Below are positions 57,336 through 64,000 of a stretch of 64,000 bases of DNA, piece by piece. Within the stretch, counting starts at the first letter, position 1. Every line of letters starts with the position of its first letter. Origin of the DNA: Hymenobacter sp. BT18 (GTDB lineage: Bacteria > Bacteroidota > Bacteroidia > Cytophagales > Hymenobacteraceae). The DNA lies in the NCBI RefSeq assembly GCF_012273015.1, contig NZ_CP050954.1, forward strand, positions 3,326,001 to 3,390,000, read 5' to 3'. A program made the position numbers and the translations under genes. The notes under the pieces were generated by a model. That model made no database searches. It was not told where the DNA came from and worked only from the letters and a program-made list of their open reading frames with translations.

Positions 57336-58085
57336 GTGCGCTTTATCCTTCCGCTTTTTTTATCGGTCCTGACGAGCTGCACGATCTACACGCCGTTGCA
57401 GCCACCCGCTCCAGCCATTCGGGCCAAGGGAGACCTGGATGCCAGCGTGGGTCTGCGGCTGAGTACGCACGTCGAGGGTTCGGCTACGTACTCGCCGCTG
57501 AACCATGTGCTGGTGCGCTTGGCCGGTGGTGGTACACCCCTACCGCCGGCTGGACCCACGGTGCAGTTTGCCATGGCTCAGGTTGAAGGCAGTTTAGGTA
57601 CGTATTGGCCGCTGGGGCCGCGGTGGATGGCCGGCGGCTTGGCTGGTCTGGGTATTGGCCGGAGCCGGTTGCGGTATCCACAGAGCATCTACGGCGAGAA
57701 TTACCGGGCCCGGTTCCGTCGCCCATACGGGGAAGTGTATCTGCAGTGGTACGCCTCGCCTTACGTAGCAGTAGGCACCACGTACCGTCTGACCCAGGCA
57801 CGCTACTCGTCCTTTACCAATGCCGGCGTGCCCACCGCAGTCCGCAATGTGGTGCGCAGTGAGCCGCTGCTGTTCGTGCGGACTGGCCCCGACCGGAACA
57901 CAGCATCAGGGGCCATCCAGGGGCAATTGTCTATCGGGCTGTCGACGGCGCACGGGCCGCGTCAGCACCGGACGGGTGACATAACGGCCCCGCCTATGTA
58001 CCAGGCCAAACTCAGTACCATCTATACGACGCTCTGCCTTATCGTGCGGCCGCACTTGCTGTGGCAACCGAAAAGTAGGCTCTAA
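57336..58085 (+). CDS. Lipoprotein with beta-barrel-like repeats (paralogue of 60333)
   Basis: 249 aa from the GTG at 57336; a TTG nine bases before is an alternative. Lipobox LSVLTSC gives a lipidated Cys after a short signal. The body is beta-rich with alternating aromatic residues (ATYSPLNHVLVRLAGGG, GEVYLQWYASPYVAVGTTYR). Its start, YTPLQPPAPAIRAKGDLDAS, resembles YFPPAPNAPLLTQKGEFSGG of the protein at 60333, so the two are likely paralogues. Function unknown. Confidence 0.7.
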   Translation: MRFILPLFLSVLTSCTIYTPLQPPAPAIRAKGDLDASVGLRLSTHVEGSATYSPLNHVLVRLAGGGTPLPPAGPTVQFAMAQVEGSLGTYWPLGPRWMAGGLAGLGIGRSRLRYPQSIYGENYRARFRRPYGEVYLQWYASPYVAVGTTYRLTQARYSSFTNAGVPTAVRNVVRSEPLLFVRTGPDRNTASGAIQGQLSIGLSTAHGPRQHRTGDITAPPMYQAKLSTIYTTLCLIVRPHLLWQPKSRL

Positions 58086-58236
58086 GGCTGTGCCTCCCCG
58101 TCAGCACAATCCCCAAACGGCGCAGGTCTGATCTGCCGCGTTGCGGCGGTAGAGGTGCAACCTCCGCGCTATAGCTGGGTACGGGTTACGCTGCGTTAAC
58201 CTCGCGCCAATTGAGGAGGCGGTTGCGTGTTGAACG

Positions 58237-58725
58237 CTACTGTCGTCGGAGGTCTAGGTACTTTGCGTCGCAGTTGCCGAAGCGGGTGTAGTCATTCATC
58301 GAGTTGCCGTAATTCTGAATGCGCAAGGTGTTGTCTTCCCAGGCAGCAGAAATATCTTCTGCGGGTTCCTGCCCCTTCAGACCAATAAAGGTGAAATAGG
58401 TGCCGTCCGCTTCTTGGCTGATTTCCACTCTGCCGCTGGTGGTAAGGCCATTGGTGCAAGAAAACGAGTAGGTGCTGCCGTGCCGGGTAATCGTGATGGA
58501 CAACGGGCAGATGGCGGTATCCAGTACTGCGTAAGTACCGGTGTAATCCGGTGCAGGTTTGGGCGAGGCGGAACCAGCTGTGGCGCTGTCGGCCACCTTG
58601 GCAGCTGGGTGCGGTAGGCGGGCAACAGCGGGGCTACTGGTAGCCGTAGCAGGTGGCGCCGATTCGCAGGCCATGAACGAGCATAGCGCAGCTAAGGCAG
58701 ACAGTCGGGTGCAGCATTGGAACAT
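58237..58725 (-). CDS. Small lipoprotein of unknown function
   Basis: 162 aa from the ATG at 58725. Lipobox LCSFMAC, an Ala/Pro/Ser-rich linker, then a beta-rich domain with TGTYAVLDTAICPLSITITR, YSFSCTN and CDAKYLDL at the end; four body cysteines may form two disulfides. No recognised family. Convergent with the lipoprotein gene at 57336. Confidence 0.7.
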   Translation of the reverse strand: MFQCCTRLSALAALCSFMACESAPPATATSSPAVARLPHPAAKVADSATAGSASPKPAPDYTGTYAVLDTAICPLSITITRHGSTYSFSCTNGLTTSGRVEISQEADGTYFTFIGLKGQEPAEDISAAWEDNTLRIQNYGNSMNDYTRFGNCDAKYLDLRRQ

Positions 58726-58805
58726 ACGGGGCAGGAAATTGAGAAAGTACAGCGGCAAGGTTGTAAAAAAGCCTGCATGCTGCTAGTCCTGCCGCCTACC
58801 GGCTG

Positions 58806-60209
58806 CTATCTGGCTTTCACCAGCTTCGCAAACAGGTTGTTTAGCGCCTCGGCCCAGGTGGGGTGGGCAAACACCGTGTCCTGGAGCTGCTCACAGGTAA
58901 GCCGGCCCGCCATAGCCAGCTGAATCATCGACATGATTTCTCCGCCCTGCTCGCTGAAAATGGCCGCCCCGATGATGCGCCGCCGCTCGTCTACCAGCAC
59001 TTTCATAAAGCCCGTGGTGTGCCCCGTTTGCAAGGCCCGGCCCACCACCCGCACCGGCATGGAAGCTACGTGGTAGGGAATCTTCTGGTGGCGCGCCTGT
59101 TGCTCCGAGAGGCCAATGCGCCCGAGCTGCGGCTCCGTGAACACCACGTAGGGGAGGGGACGGGCCTTGGCCGAGCGCCGCTTGCCGTGCAGGAGCGCGT
59201 CGCGCACCACCCGGTAGTCGTCGTAGGCCAGGTGCGTGAACTGCGGCCCCGGGTGCACGTCGCCCAGGGCATATATGCCCCGCACATTGGTTTGCAGCCG
59301 CTCATTTACCTGGATATAGCCCCGCTCATCCACCTCGATGCCAGCTTGGTCTAGTCCCAGGTCGTCGGTGTTGGGCGTGCGGCCGGTGGCTACCAGCAGG
59401 TGTGTGCCCTGCAGGCGCCGCTCCCCAGCGGGGGTGCTGGCCGTGAGCGTATACTGCCCCGCCTTGTTGCGCGACACCCGCCGTACCTCGGCGCCCAGTA
59501 CCACCGCCACGCCGTCGGCTTCCAGCTGCGCCTGCATGGCGGCGCACACGTCCGAGTCTTCGTGTTCCAGCAGGCGGTCGGCATGTTCGATGATGGTCAC
59601 GCGGCTGCCGAAGCGGCGGAACATCTGCCCGAACTCCAGCCCCAAATAGCCTCCACCCAGAATCAACAGATGTTCCGGCAGCTCTTTAAGGTCCAGGATT
59701 TCCACGTTCGTCAGGAATCCGCTTTCCGCCAGCCCGGGTATGTCCGGCACCGCTGCCCGCGTGCCCGTGTTGATGAAAATCAGCGGGGCCGTCACCAGCT
59801 GCTCCTGACTACCCGTGAGGGCCACCTGCACCGTGCGCTTGTTAGTGAACGTGGCGTGCCCGTGCAGCACCGTGATGCCCGACTGCTCTTTGGTGAGGTT
59901 GCGGCGCACTCCGTCGCGCATCTGCTGGATGATGGCGTCCTTGCGGGCCACAATAGCCCGCAGGTCGGGCCGGGGCGCACTGGCCTGCACGCCGTACTCG
60001 GCGGCGGTTTCTACCTGCCGCACCCGCTCGGCTGAGGCCAGCATGGCTTTCACCGGCGAGCAGCCGTAGTTGATGCAGGACCCGCCCAGTAGGTTTTTTT
60101 CCACCAATACCACCTTCCGGCCGGCTCGGGCCAGAGCCGTTGCCAGCGGGTTGCCGGCCTGGCCCGAGCCAATAATCAATGCGTCGCAGGAAAGAGTAGC
60201 CGCTGCCAT
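58806..60209 (-). CDS. FAD-dependent pyridine nucleotide-disulfide oxidoreductase (MerA/lipoamide dehydrogenase family)
   Basis: 467 aa from the ATG at 60209. FAD motif DALIIGSGQAGNPLATALAR, redox-active disulfide GGSCINYGCSPVK, NAD(P) motif LLILGGGYLGLEFGQMFRR, second FAD motif GIYALGDVHPGPQFTHLAYD, and the C-terminal dimer/active-site HPT in VFAHPTWAEALNNLF. The disulfide spacing (C-x4-C) and S/P after it fit the mercuric-reductase-like branch, but there is no HMA domain and no terminal vicinal cysteines, so mercury reduction is unlikely. Divergent from 60333. Confidence 0.9.
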   Translation of the reverse strand: MAAATLSCDALIIGSGQAGNPLATALARAGRKVVLVEKNLLGGSCINYGCSPVKAMLASAERVRQVETAAEYGVQASAPRPDLRAIVARKDAIIQQMRDGVRRNLTKEQSGITVLHGHATFTNKRTVQVALTGSQEQLVTAPLIFINTGTRAAVPDIPGLAESGFLTNVEILDLKELPEHLLILGGGYLGLEFGQMFRRFGSRVTIIEHADRLLEHEDSDVCAAMQAQLEADGVAVVLGAEVRRVSRNKAGQYTLTASTPAGERRLQGTHLLVATGRTPNTDDLGLDQAGIEVDERGYIQVNERLQTNVRGIYALGDVHPGPQFTHLAYDDYRVVRDALLHGKRRSAKARPLPYVVFTEPQLGRIGLSEQQARHQKIPYHVASMPVRVVGRALQTGHTTGFMKVLVDERRRIIGAAIFSEQGGEIMSMIQLAMAGRLTCEQLQDTVFAHPTWAEALNNLFAKLVKAR

Positions 60210-60332
60210 AGGAAACCAAGTGAAGCCCGACGGTAGTGCCGCGCTGCCTTCCATACGGGGCTATGGGGGCCACGGCTACACAACGAAACCGGGTTTTTGT
60301 CGTTCTGCCCCCGACCATCCCTCCGAAACCTC

Positions 60333-61064
60333 ATGCAAAATGCCTTCCGAGTTGCCCTGGCCGGTGTGCCGCTGCTGCTGAGCAGCTGTGCTTCTATGTA
60401 CTTTCCACCCGCCCCCAACGCGCCCCTGCTCACGCAGAAGGGCGAATTTAGCGGCGGGGCTCACGTCAACTTTCAGGGCAACTTCACGGCGCAGGGAGCT
60501 TATGCGGCCACCAACCACCTGGGCATCATCGGCACAGCGTCCTTTCTGCACACCGATAAAAAGAAAAAGGCCCTGGACCACGACTTCGGCGAGTTTGGCG
60601 TGGGCTACTTCACCCGCCTGAAGGACAAGCGCGTCATCGAGGCCTACGCCGGCTACGGCTTTGGCACCAGCAGCCGCACCGAGCGCACCCGCGAAGGCGA
60701 AGTGACGGAACGCCGCGACGCCCGTCTCGAAAAGTACTTCGTGCAGGTGAACTACTCCTCTAAGGACAGCAAAACCGTGCGCCTACTCCAGCGCGACTGG
60801 CCCATCAGCTACGGCACGGCCCTACGCGTGAGCTATATGAACATGTACGACTTCCAGCTCAACAACCAGCCCGGCCCCTCGGAAACCAACATTCTGCTGG
60901 AGCCCATTACCTGGACGCGCGTGGGTTTGTTCGGGCCGGTGCAGTTTCAGTTCATCAGCGGCAGCAACTTCGGCTTGCGCCACCGCAAGTACATGAAGGC
61001 CGCCAACTCGGTCTTCAATTTCGGCCTCATCTTCAGCGTAGGCGGGCAGGAAGGCCGGCGGTAG
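60333..61064 (+). CDS. Lipoprotein with predicted outer-membrane-barrel character
   Basis: 243 aa from the ATG at 60333. Lipobox LLLSSC. The mature part opens ASMYFPPAPNAPLLTQKGEF and has alternating beta strands (GAYAATNHLGIIGTASFLH, GEFGVGYFTRLKDKRVIEAYAG); the final strand ends in F-x-L-I-F-S-V-G-like FGLIFSVGG. Related in its opening to the protein at 57336. Unknown function. Confidence 0.7.
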   Translation: MQNAFRVALAGVPLLLSSCASMYFPPAPNAPLLTQKGEFSGGAHVNFQGNFTAQGAYAATNHLGIIGTASFLHTDKKKKALDHDFGEFGVGYFTRLKDKRVIEAYAGYGFGTSSRTERTREGEVTERRDARLEKYFVQVNYSSKDSKTVRLLQRDWPISYGTALRVSYMNMYDFQLNNQPGPSETNILLEPITWTRVGLFGPVQFQFISGSNFGLRHRKYMKAANSVFNFGLIFSVGGQEGRR

Positions 61065-61239
61065 TCGGGCGCAGTAGAGTCATTTTGGGGTAGTTCATTT
61101 GGGCTGGGTAGTGAGTCATGAAGAATACTCACTTATTATTGAAGCCGGAAACGTGCACTCTATGCTGGCCCAACTCGGTGCTGGCGCGTATGACACTGCG
61201 CTCTTCCCGCCATAATACCCGCTAAACCCGCTCACCAAC

Positions 61240-62472
61240 ATGACCAAAATCAAAGTAGCCAACCCCGTAGTAGAGCTTGATGGCGACGAAATGACGCGCA
61301 TCATCTGGAAGTTTATCAAGGACAAGCTGATTACGCCCTACCTCGACCTCGACATCAAGTACTACGACCTCGGCATCGAGTACCGCGACGAGACCAACGA
61401 CCAGGTGACCATCGACGCGGCCAACGCCATCAAGCAGTACGGCGTGGGCATCAAGTGCGCCACCATCACGCCCGACGAGGAGCGGGTAAAAGAATTCAAC
61501 CTCAAGCAGATGTGGAAGTCGCCGAACGGCACCATCCGCAACATCCTCGACGGCACCGTATTCCGCGAGCCTATCGTGATGCAGAACGTGCCGCGCCTGG
61601 TGCCCAACTGGACCGCGCCCATCTGCATCGGCCGCCACGCCTTCGGCGACCAGTACCGCGCCACTGACTTCGTAACCAAGGGCAAGGGCAAGCTCACCAT
61701 CACCTTCCAGCCCGAGGACGGTGGCGAGGCGCAGTCGTTTGAGGTGTTCAACTTCAAGAGCGACGGCGTGGCCCTGGCCATGTACAACACCGACGAAAGC
61801 ATCCGCGGCTTTGCCCACGCCTGCTTCAACCAGGCTCTGATGAAGGGCTGGCCGCTGTACCTGAGCACCAAGAACACCATCCTGAAGAAGTACGACGGCC
61901 GCTTCAAGGACATCTTCCAGGAGATTTACGAGCAGGATTATCAAGACAAGTTCAAGGCCGCCGGCATCACCTACGAGCACCGCCTCATCGACGACATGGT
62001 GGCCTCAGCCCTGAAGTGGAACGGCAACTTTGTGTGGGCCTGCAAAAACTACGACGGCGACGTGCAGAGCGACACCGTGGCCCAGGGCTTCGGCTCACTT
62101 GGTCTGATGACGTCCACCCTGGTAACGCCCGATGGCGGCACCATGGAGGCTGAAGCCGCCCACGGCACCGTGACGCGCCACTACCGCGACCATCAGAAAG
62201 GCAAGCCCACGAGCACCAACCCCATTGCCTCCATCTTCGCCTGGACGCGTGGCCTCGAGTTCCGCGGCAAGCTCGACGGCAACCAGGAGCTGATTGACTT
62301 CTGTCACGCCCTGGAGCAGGTGTGCATCGAAACCGTGGAAAGTGGCAAGATGACCAAGGACCTGGCCGTCTGCATCCACGGCAACAAGGTAGAGCACGGC
62401 CGCGACTACCTCTACACCGAGGAGTTCCTGGAGGCCCTGGATACCAACCTGAAAGCCAAGCTGGGCCAGTAA
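61240..62472 (+). CDS. icd: NADP-dependent isocitrate dehydrogenase, eukaryote-like type
   Basis: 410 aa, typical for the dimeric eukaryotic-type enzyme. Start [20 protein letters not shown], substrate loop [20 protein letters not shown] with the phosphorylatable-equivalent Ser, [33 protein letters not shown] (metal Asp residues), and [20 protein letters not shown]. Makes 2-oxoglutarate and NADPH. The region before it (61065-61239) has no clear gene. Confidence 0.97.
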   Translation: MTKIKVANPVVELDGDEMTRIIWKFIKDKLITPYLDLDIKYYDLGIEYRDETNDQVTIDAANAIKQYGVGIKCATITPDEERVKEFNLKQMWKSPNGTIRNILDGTVFREPIVMQNVPRLVPNWTAPICIGRHAFGDQYRATDFVTKGKGKLTITFQPEDGGEAQSFEVFNFKSDGVALAMYNTDESIRGFAHACFNQALMKGWPLYLSTKNTILKKYDGRFKDIFQEIYEQDYQDKFKAAGITYEHRLIDDMVASALKWNGNFVWACKNYDGDVQSDTVAQGFGSLGLMTSTLVTPDGGTMEAEAAHGTVTRHYRDHQKGKPTSTNPIASIFAWTRGLEFRGKLDGNQELIDFCHALEQVCIETVESGKMTKDLAVCIHGNKVEHGRDYLYTEEFLEALDTNLKAKLGQ

Positions 62473-62491
62473 ATACCGCCTTTCCTTAAAT

Positions 62492-62526
62492 AAAGCGCCC
62501 GTCCGGCTATCCGGATGGGCGCTTTT
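62492..62526 (+). terminator. Rho-independent terminator after icd
   Basis: AAAGCGCCCGTCCGG and CCGGATGGGCGCTTTT form a long stem with a 4-nt loop. Confidence 0.88.
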
Positions 62527-62572
62527 GTAGGTGGGAAGCTGTGGCGCAGGCAGGCGCACCGCGTACGGCCGC

Positions 62573-63502
62573 TCAGAGTTCCTCTACTTCCAGCTCCAAG
62601 TCGAAGTTGTAGTCCAGCGCGTAGGTAGCTTTGGGCTCCCGCTGGCGCAACGCCGTTTGTGTTTCCGTTACGGGCATCCACCGGGCGGGCTGTTTGAGAG
62701 TCGGAGCTCGCCACACCCAGCTCTGGCACTGCCCAGGGTTTTCTACCATGCGGTAGGCCAGGGTCGGAAATAAACTTTCTGCCACCAGCCGGGACGCGCC
62801 AGCAGATGATGCAACCTCCGCGTAGAAATACACGCGTGCGCCCTCGCCTTTTCTAAGTTTGGGGTTCTGTAAATCCAACTCTTGGGGCACTGATTTGCTA
62901 TTCAGTGGATGCGACAGCCAGTGGCGGCGCACGTAGGTTTCCTTCGGGTGTGTGGTCAAACCTTCGGCCACAATGAACAGCCCCTGCGCCGGCACCACCA
63001 CCCGTTGATCGGCCACATCGAAGCGCAGCCAGCCCTTCTTTTCGCCCGCATTATCGGGCGTCAGCAGCAGCTTTTGCGCCAGCAGGCTCTGGGCATCGGT
63101 GGGCGCTTGGGCGCGGGCGCCAGGGCTAAGCCAAAGCGCCACGCGGCCTTCCTGAAAGTTGCGCCGCGCCGCAAACATACCACTGGCTTTTTCGGGCATT
63201 CGGGAGCCCAGCCGCACGCGCACCGCCCGCACCAGGTAGGTGTGGGCCGTGTCCGGTGGGCCATGCCACACGGCCACGCGGCTGGTGGGAAGCAGCTTGT
63301 GGCCAAACGACGTGTACAGGCCGCGCGTTTCGCCGGGTGCGCTCAGCAGCCGCGCCTTCGGATGTACGCGCACGGCTACTTCAGGGAGGATAACATGCCG
63401 GTAAGCCGAGTCGGACGTAGCAACCTGGCTGAAACCCGGCCAAGGGCTTAATAACCCCACTAGCAAAAGGACCCTCCGGAGGTTAAAAATGCATCGACAC
63501 AT
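62573..63502 (-). CDS. Secreted beta-rich protein of unknown function
   Basis: 309 aa. N-terminal signal (VLLLVGLLSPWPGFSQ) then an all-beta body: TSRVAVWHGPPDTAHTYLVR, KKGWLRFDVADQRVVVPAQG and RVYFYAEVASSAGASRLVAE suggest two or three sandwich domains of the sort found in carboxypeptidase-associated or gliding-linked secreted proteins. No catalytic motif. Ends with acidic LELEVEEL. Only general assignment is possible. Confidence 0.7.
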   Translation of the reverse strand: MCRCIFNLRRVLLLVGLLSPWPGFSQVATSDSAYRHVILPEVAVRVHPKARLLSAPGETRGLYTSFGHKLLPTSRVAVWHGPPDTAHTYLVRAVRVRLGSRMPEKASGMFAARRNFQEGRVALWLSPGARAQAPTDAQSLLAQKLLLTPDNAGEKKGWLRFDVADQRVVVPAQGLFIVAEGLTTHPKETYVRRHWLSHPLNSKSVPQELDLQNPKLRKGEGARVYFYAEVASSAGASRLVAESLFPTLAYRMVENPGQCQSWVWRAPTLKQPARWMPVTETQTALRQREPKATYALDYNFDLELEVEEL

Positions 63503-63520
63503 AAAACGATAAATAGCTTA

Positions 63521-63617
63521 TCACTCAAACCCGGCTTCCTGCAGCACCACCGATTGCCCCACGCGACTCTGTCGCCACTGCTGCGTCACGGTGTCGCGGT
63601 ACCAGCTTTCGGCCGTT
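63521..63617 (-). pseudogene. Possible remnant of a protein C-terminus
   Basis: On the minus strand a frame reads TAESWYRDTVTQQWRQSR then VGQSVVLQEAGFE and a stop, with an in-frame stop just upstream. The composition and codon use look like the tail of a real protein with no start. It could equally be chance; no neighbour continues the frame. Confidence 0.3.
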
Positions 63618-63652
63618 TACAACAGAGCAGATAAGGAAGCGCCCGGCTGCGT

Positions 63653-64000
63653 CTAGGAAATAAGCTTCAGACACAGCGGATATGACCACAGAACCCCGTC
63701 CCGGGCCTTTACTGCGCCAACGATGGGGAAGATAATGGATATCAGCCCCAGGGCCATCAGCAGCGGAATACCGATCAGCACGATGCACAGCAGCGCACCT
63801 ACCGCCCCGTAAATCAGAGTGCTGATAATCCAGTTGACGACCATTTTGCCGTGGGCATCGAGGCCCGGTATTTCATCCTTCTTGGTCTGCCACAGCACAA
63901 TCGGGACGATGTAGCCCGCCCCGGGCACCAGCAGCCCGGCCAGCTGGGAAAGATGCAGGTAAGTTGCCCATTCGCGCAGGTTGGCGTCGGCGTGCAGATT
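63653..64000 (-). CDS. DUF4870 (Tic20-like) membrane protein, N-terminus beyond the right edge
   Basis: 115 visible codons, open to the edge: the frame reads AthL-like N-terminus LREWATYLHLSQLAGLLVPG, then GYIVPIVLWQTKKDEIPGLD and a hydrophobic pair of helices (NWIISTLIYGAVGALLCIVL, PLLMALGLISIIFPIVGAVK). These are the DUF4870 marks. A shorter frame starting at 63928 is included within it. The remaining residues and start are outside. Confidence 0.85.
   Translation of the reverse strand, partial: NLHADANLREWATYLHLSQLAGLLVPGAGYIVPIVLWQTKKDEIPGLDAHGKMVVNWIISTLIYGAVGALLCIVLIGIPLLMALGLISIIFPIVGAVKARDGVLWSYPLCLKLIS

Noticed and set aside
58806..60209. True mercuric reductase
   Set aside because: No HMA domain, no terminal Cys pair and no mer genes nearby.
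63525..63788. An 87-codon minus-strand frame near the right end
   Set aside because: It is out of frame with the clear DUF4870 gene that it overlaps.

Overview
The window reads as chromosome of a GC-rich Bacteroidota, most like Hymenobacter or a close Cytophagales relative. The evidence is TAnnTTTG-type -7 promoter elements, almost no Shine-Dalgarno sites, a fused CcoNO oxidase subunit, a Bacteroidota-type tyrosine integrase, a tmRNA tag of the type GDYSYAMAA, and many small lipoproteins. No taxonomic search was possible, so the genus is inference.

Layout. 1-4921: envelope genes (fibronectin III fragment, two lipoproteins, prolyl oligopeptidase). 5239-5607: ssrA (tmRNA). 5594-19667: a 14.07-kb island integrated at the 3' end of ssrA. 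It is bounded by a 15-bp att duplication and two 19-bp arm-like direct repeats and carries its own tyrosine integrase. It holds a primase/SF3-type helicase, an origin-like iteron region, a tail tape-measure protein with a preceding chaperone-like gene, a sigma factor and a divergent promoter switch. It has no recognisable terminase, portal or capsid gene, so it looks like a phage satellite or a strongly reduced prophage.

20372-43100: a low-oxygen respiration and redox block. It contains two histidine kinases, a response-regulator/CRP fusion, a truncated globin, and a full cbb3 oxidase set (ccoI, ccoS, ccoNO, ccoQ, ccoP, ccoG, ccoH). A SafE-like membrane protein, two universal stress proteins, hemF, and ackA and pta complete it. 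At least four promoters here (ccoI, membrane protein-globin, ccoNO, usp-pta) share one exact architecture. Each has two TGA-N6-TCA boxes 22 bp apart centre to centre, with the near box centred 36.5 bp upstream of the last G of a -7 element of the form (G/C)AnCTTTG. A fifth, slightly shifted copy precedes the thioredoxin-like gene at 24463. The REC-CRP fusion has an FNR-like recognition helix (E-x-x-S-R), which makes it the obvious candidate regulator. A MarR/SRPBCC pair with its own 16-bp-arm operator sits between pta and ackA.

43427-64000: ordinary chromosomal genes. These are a Cys/Met PLP enzyme, uvsE, a metallophosphoesterase, radC, pheT, zapA, rny (RNase Y), a DoxX-like protein, a flavin disulfide oxidoreductase, NADP isocitrate dehydrogenase, several lipoproteins, and a DUF4870 protein cut by the right edge.

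The two results most worth following up are the precise tandem-box regulon of the oxidase block and the origin-like repeat region of the ssrA island.
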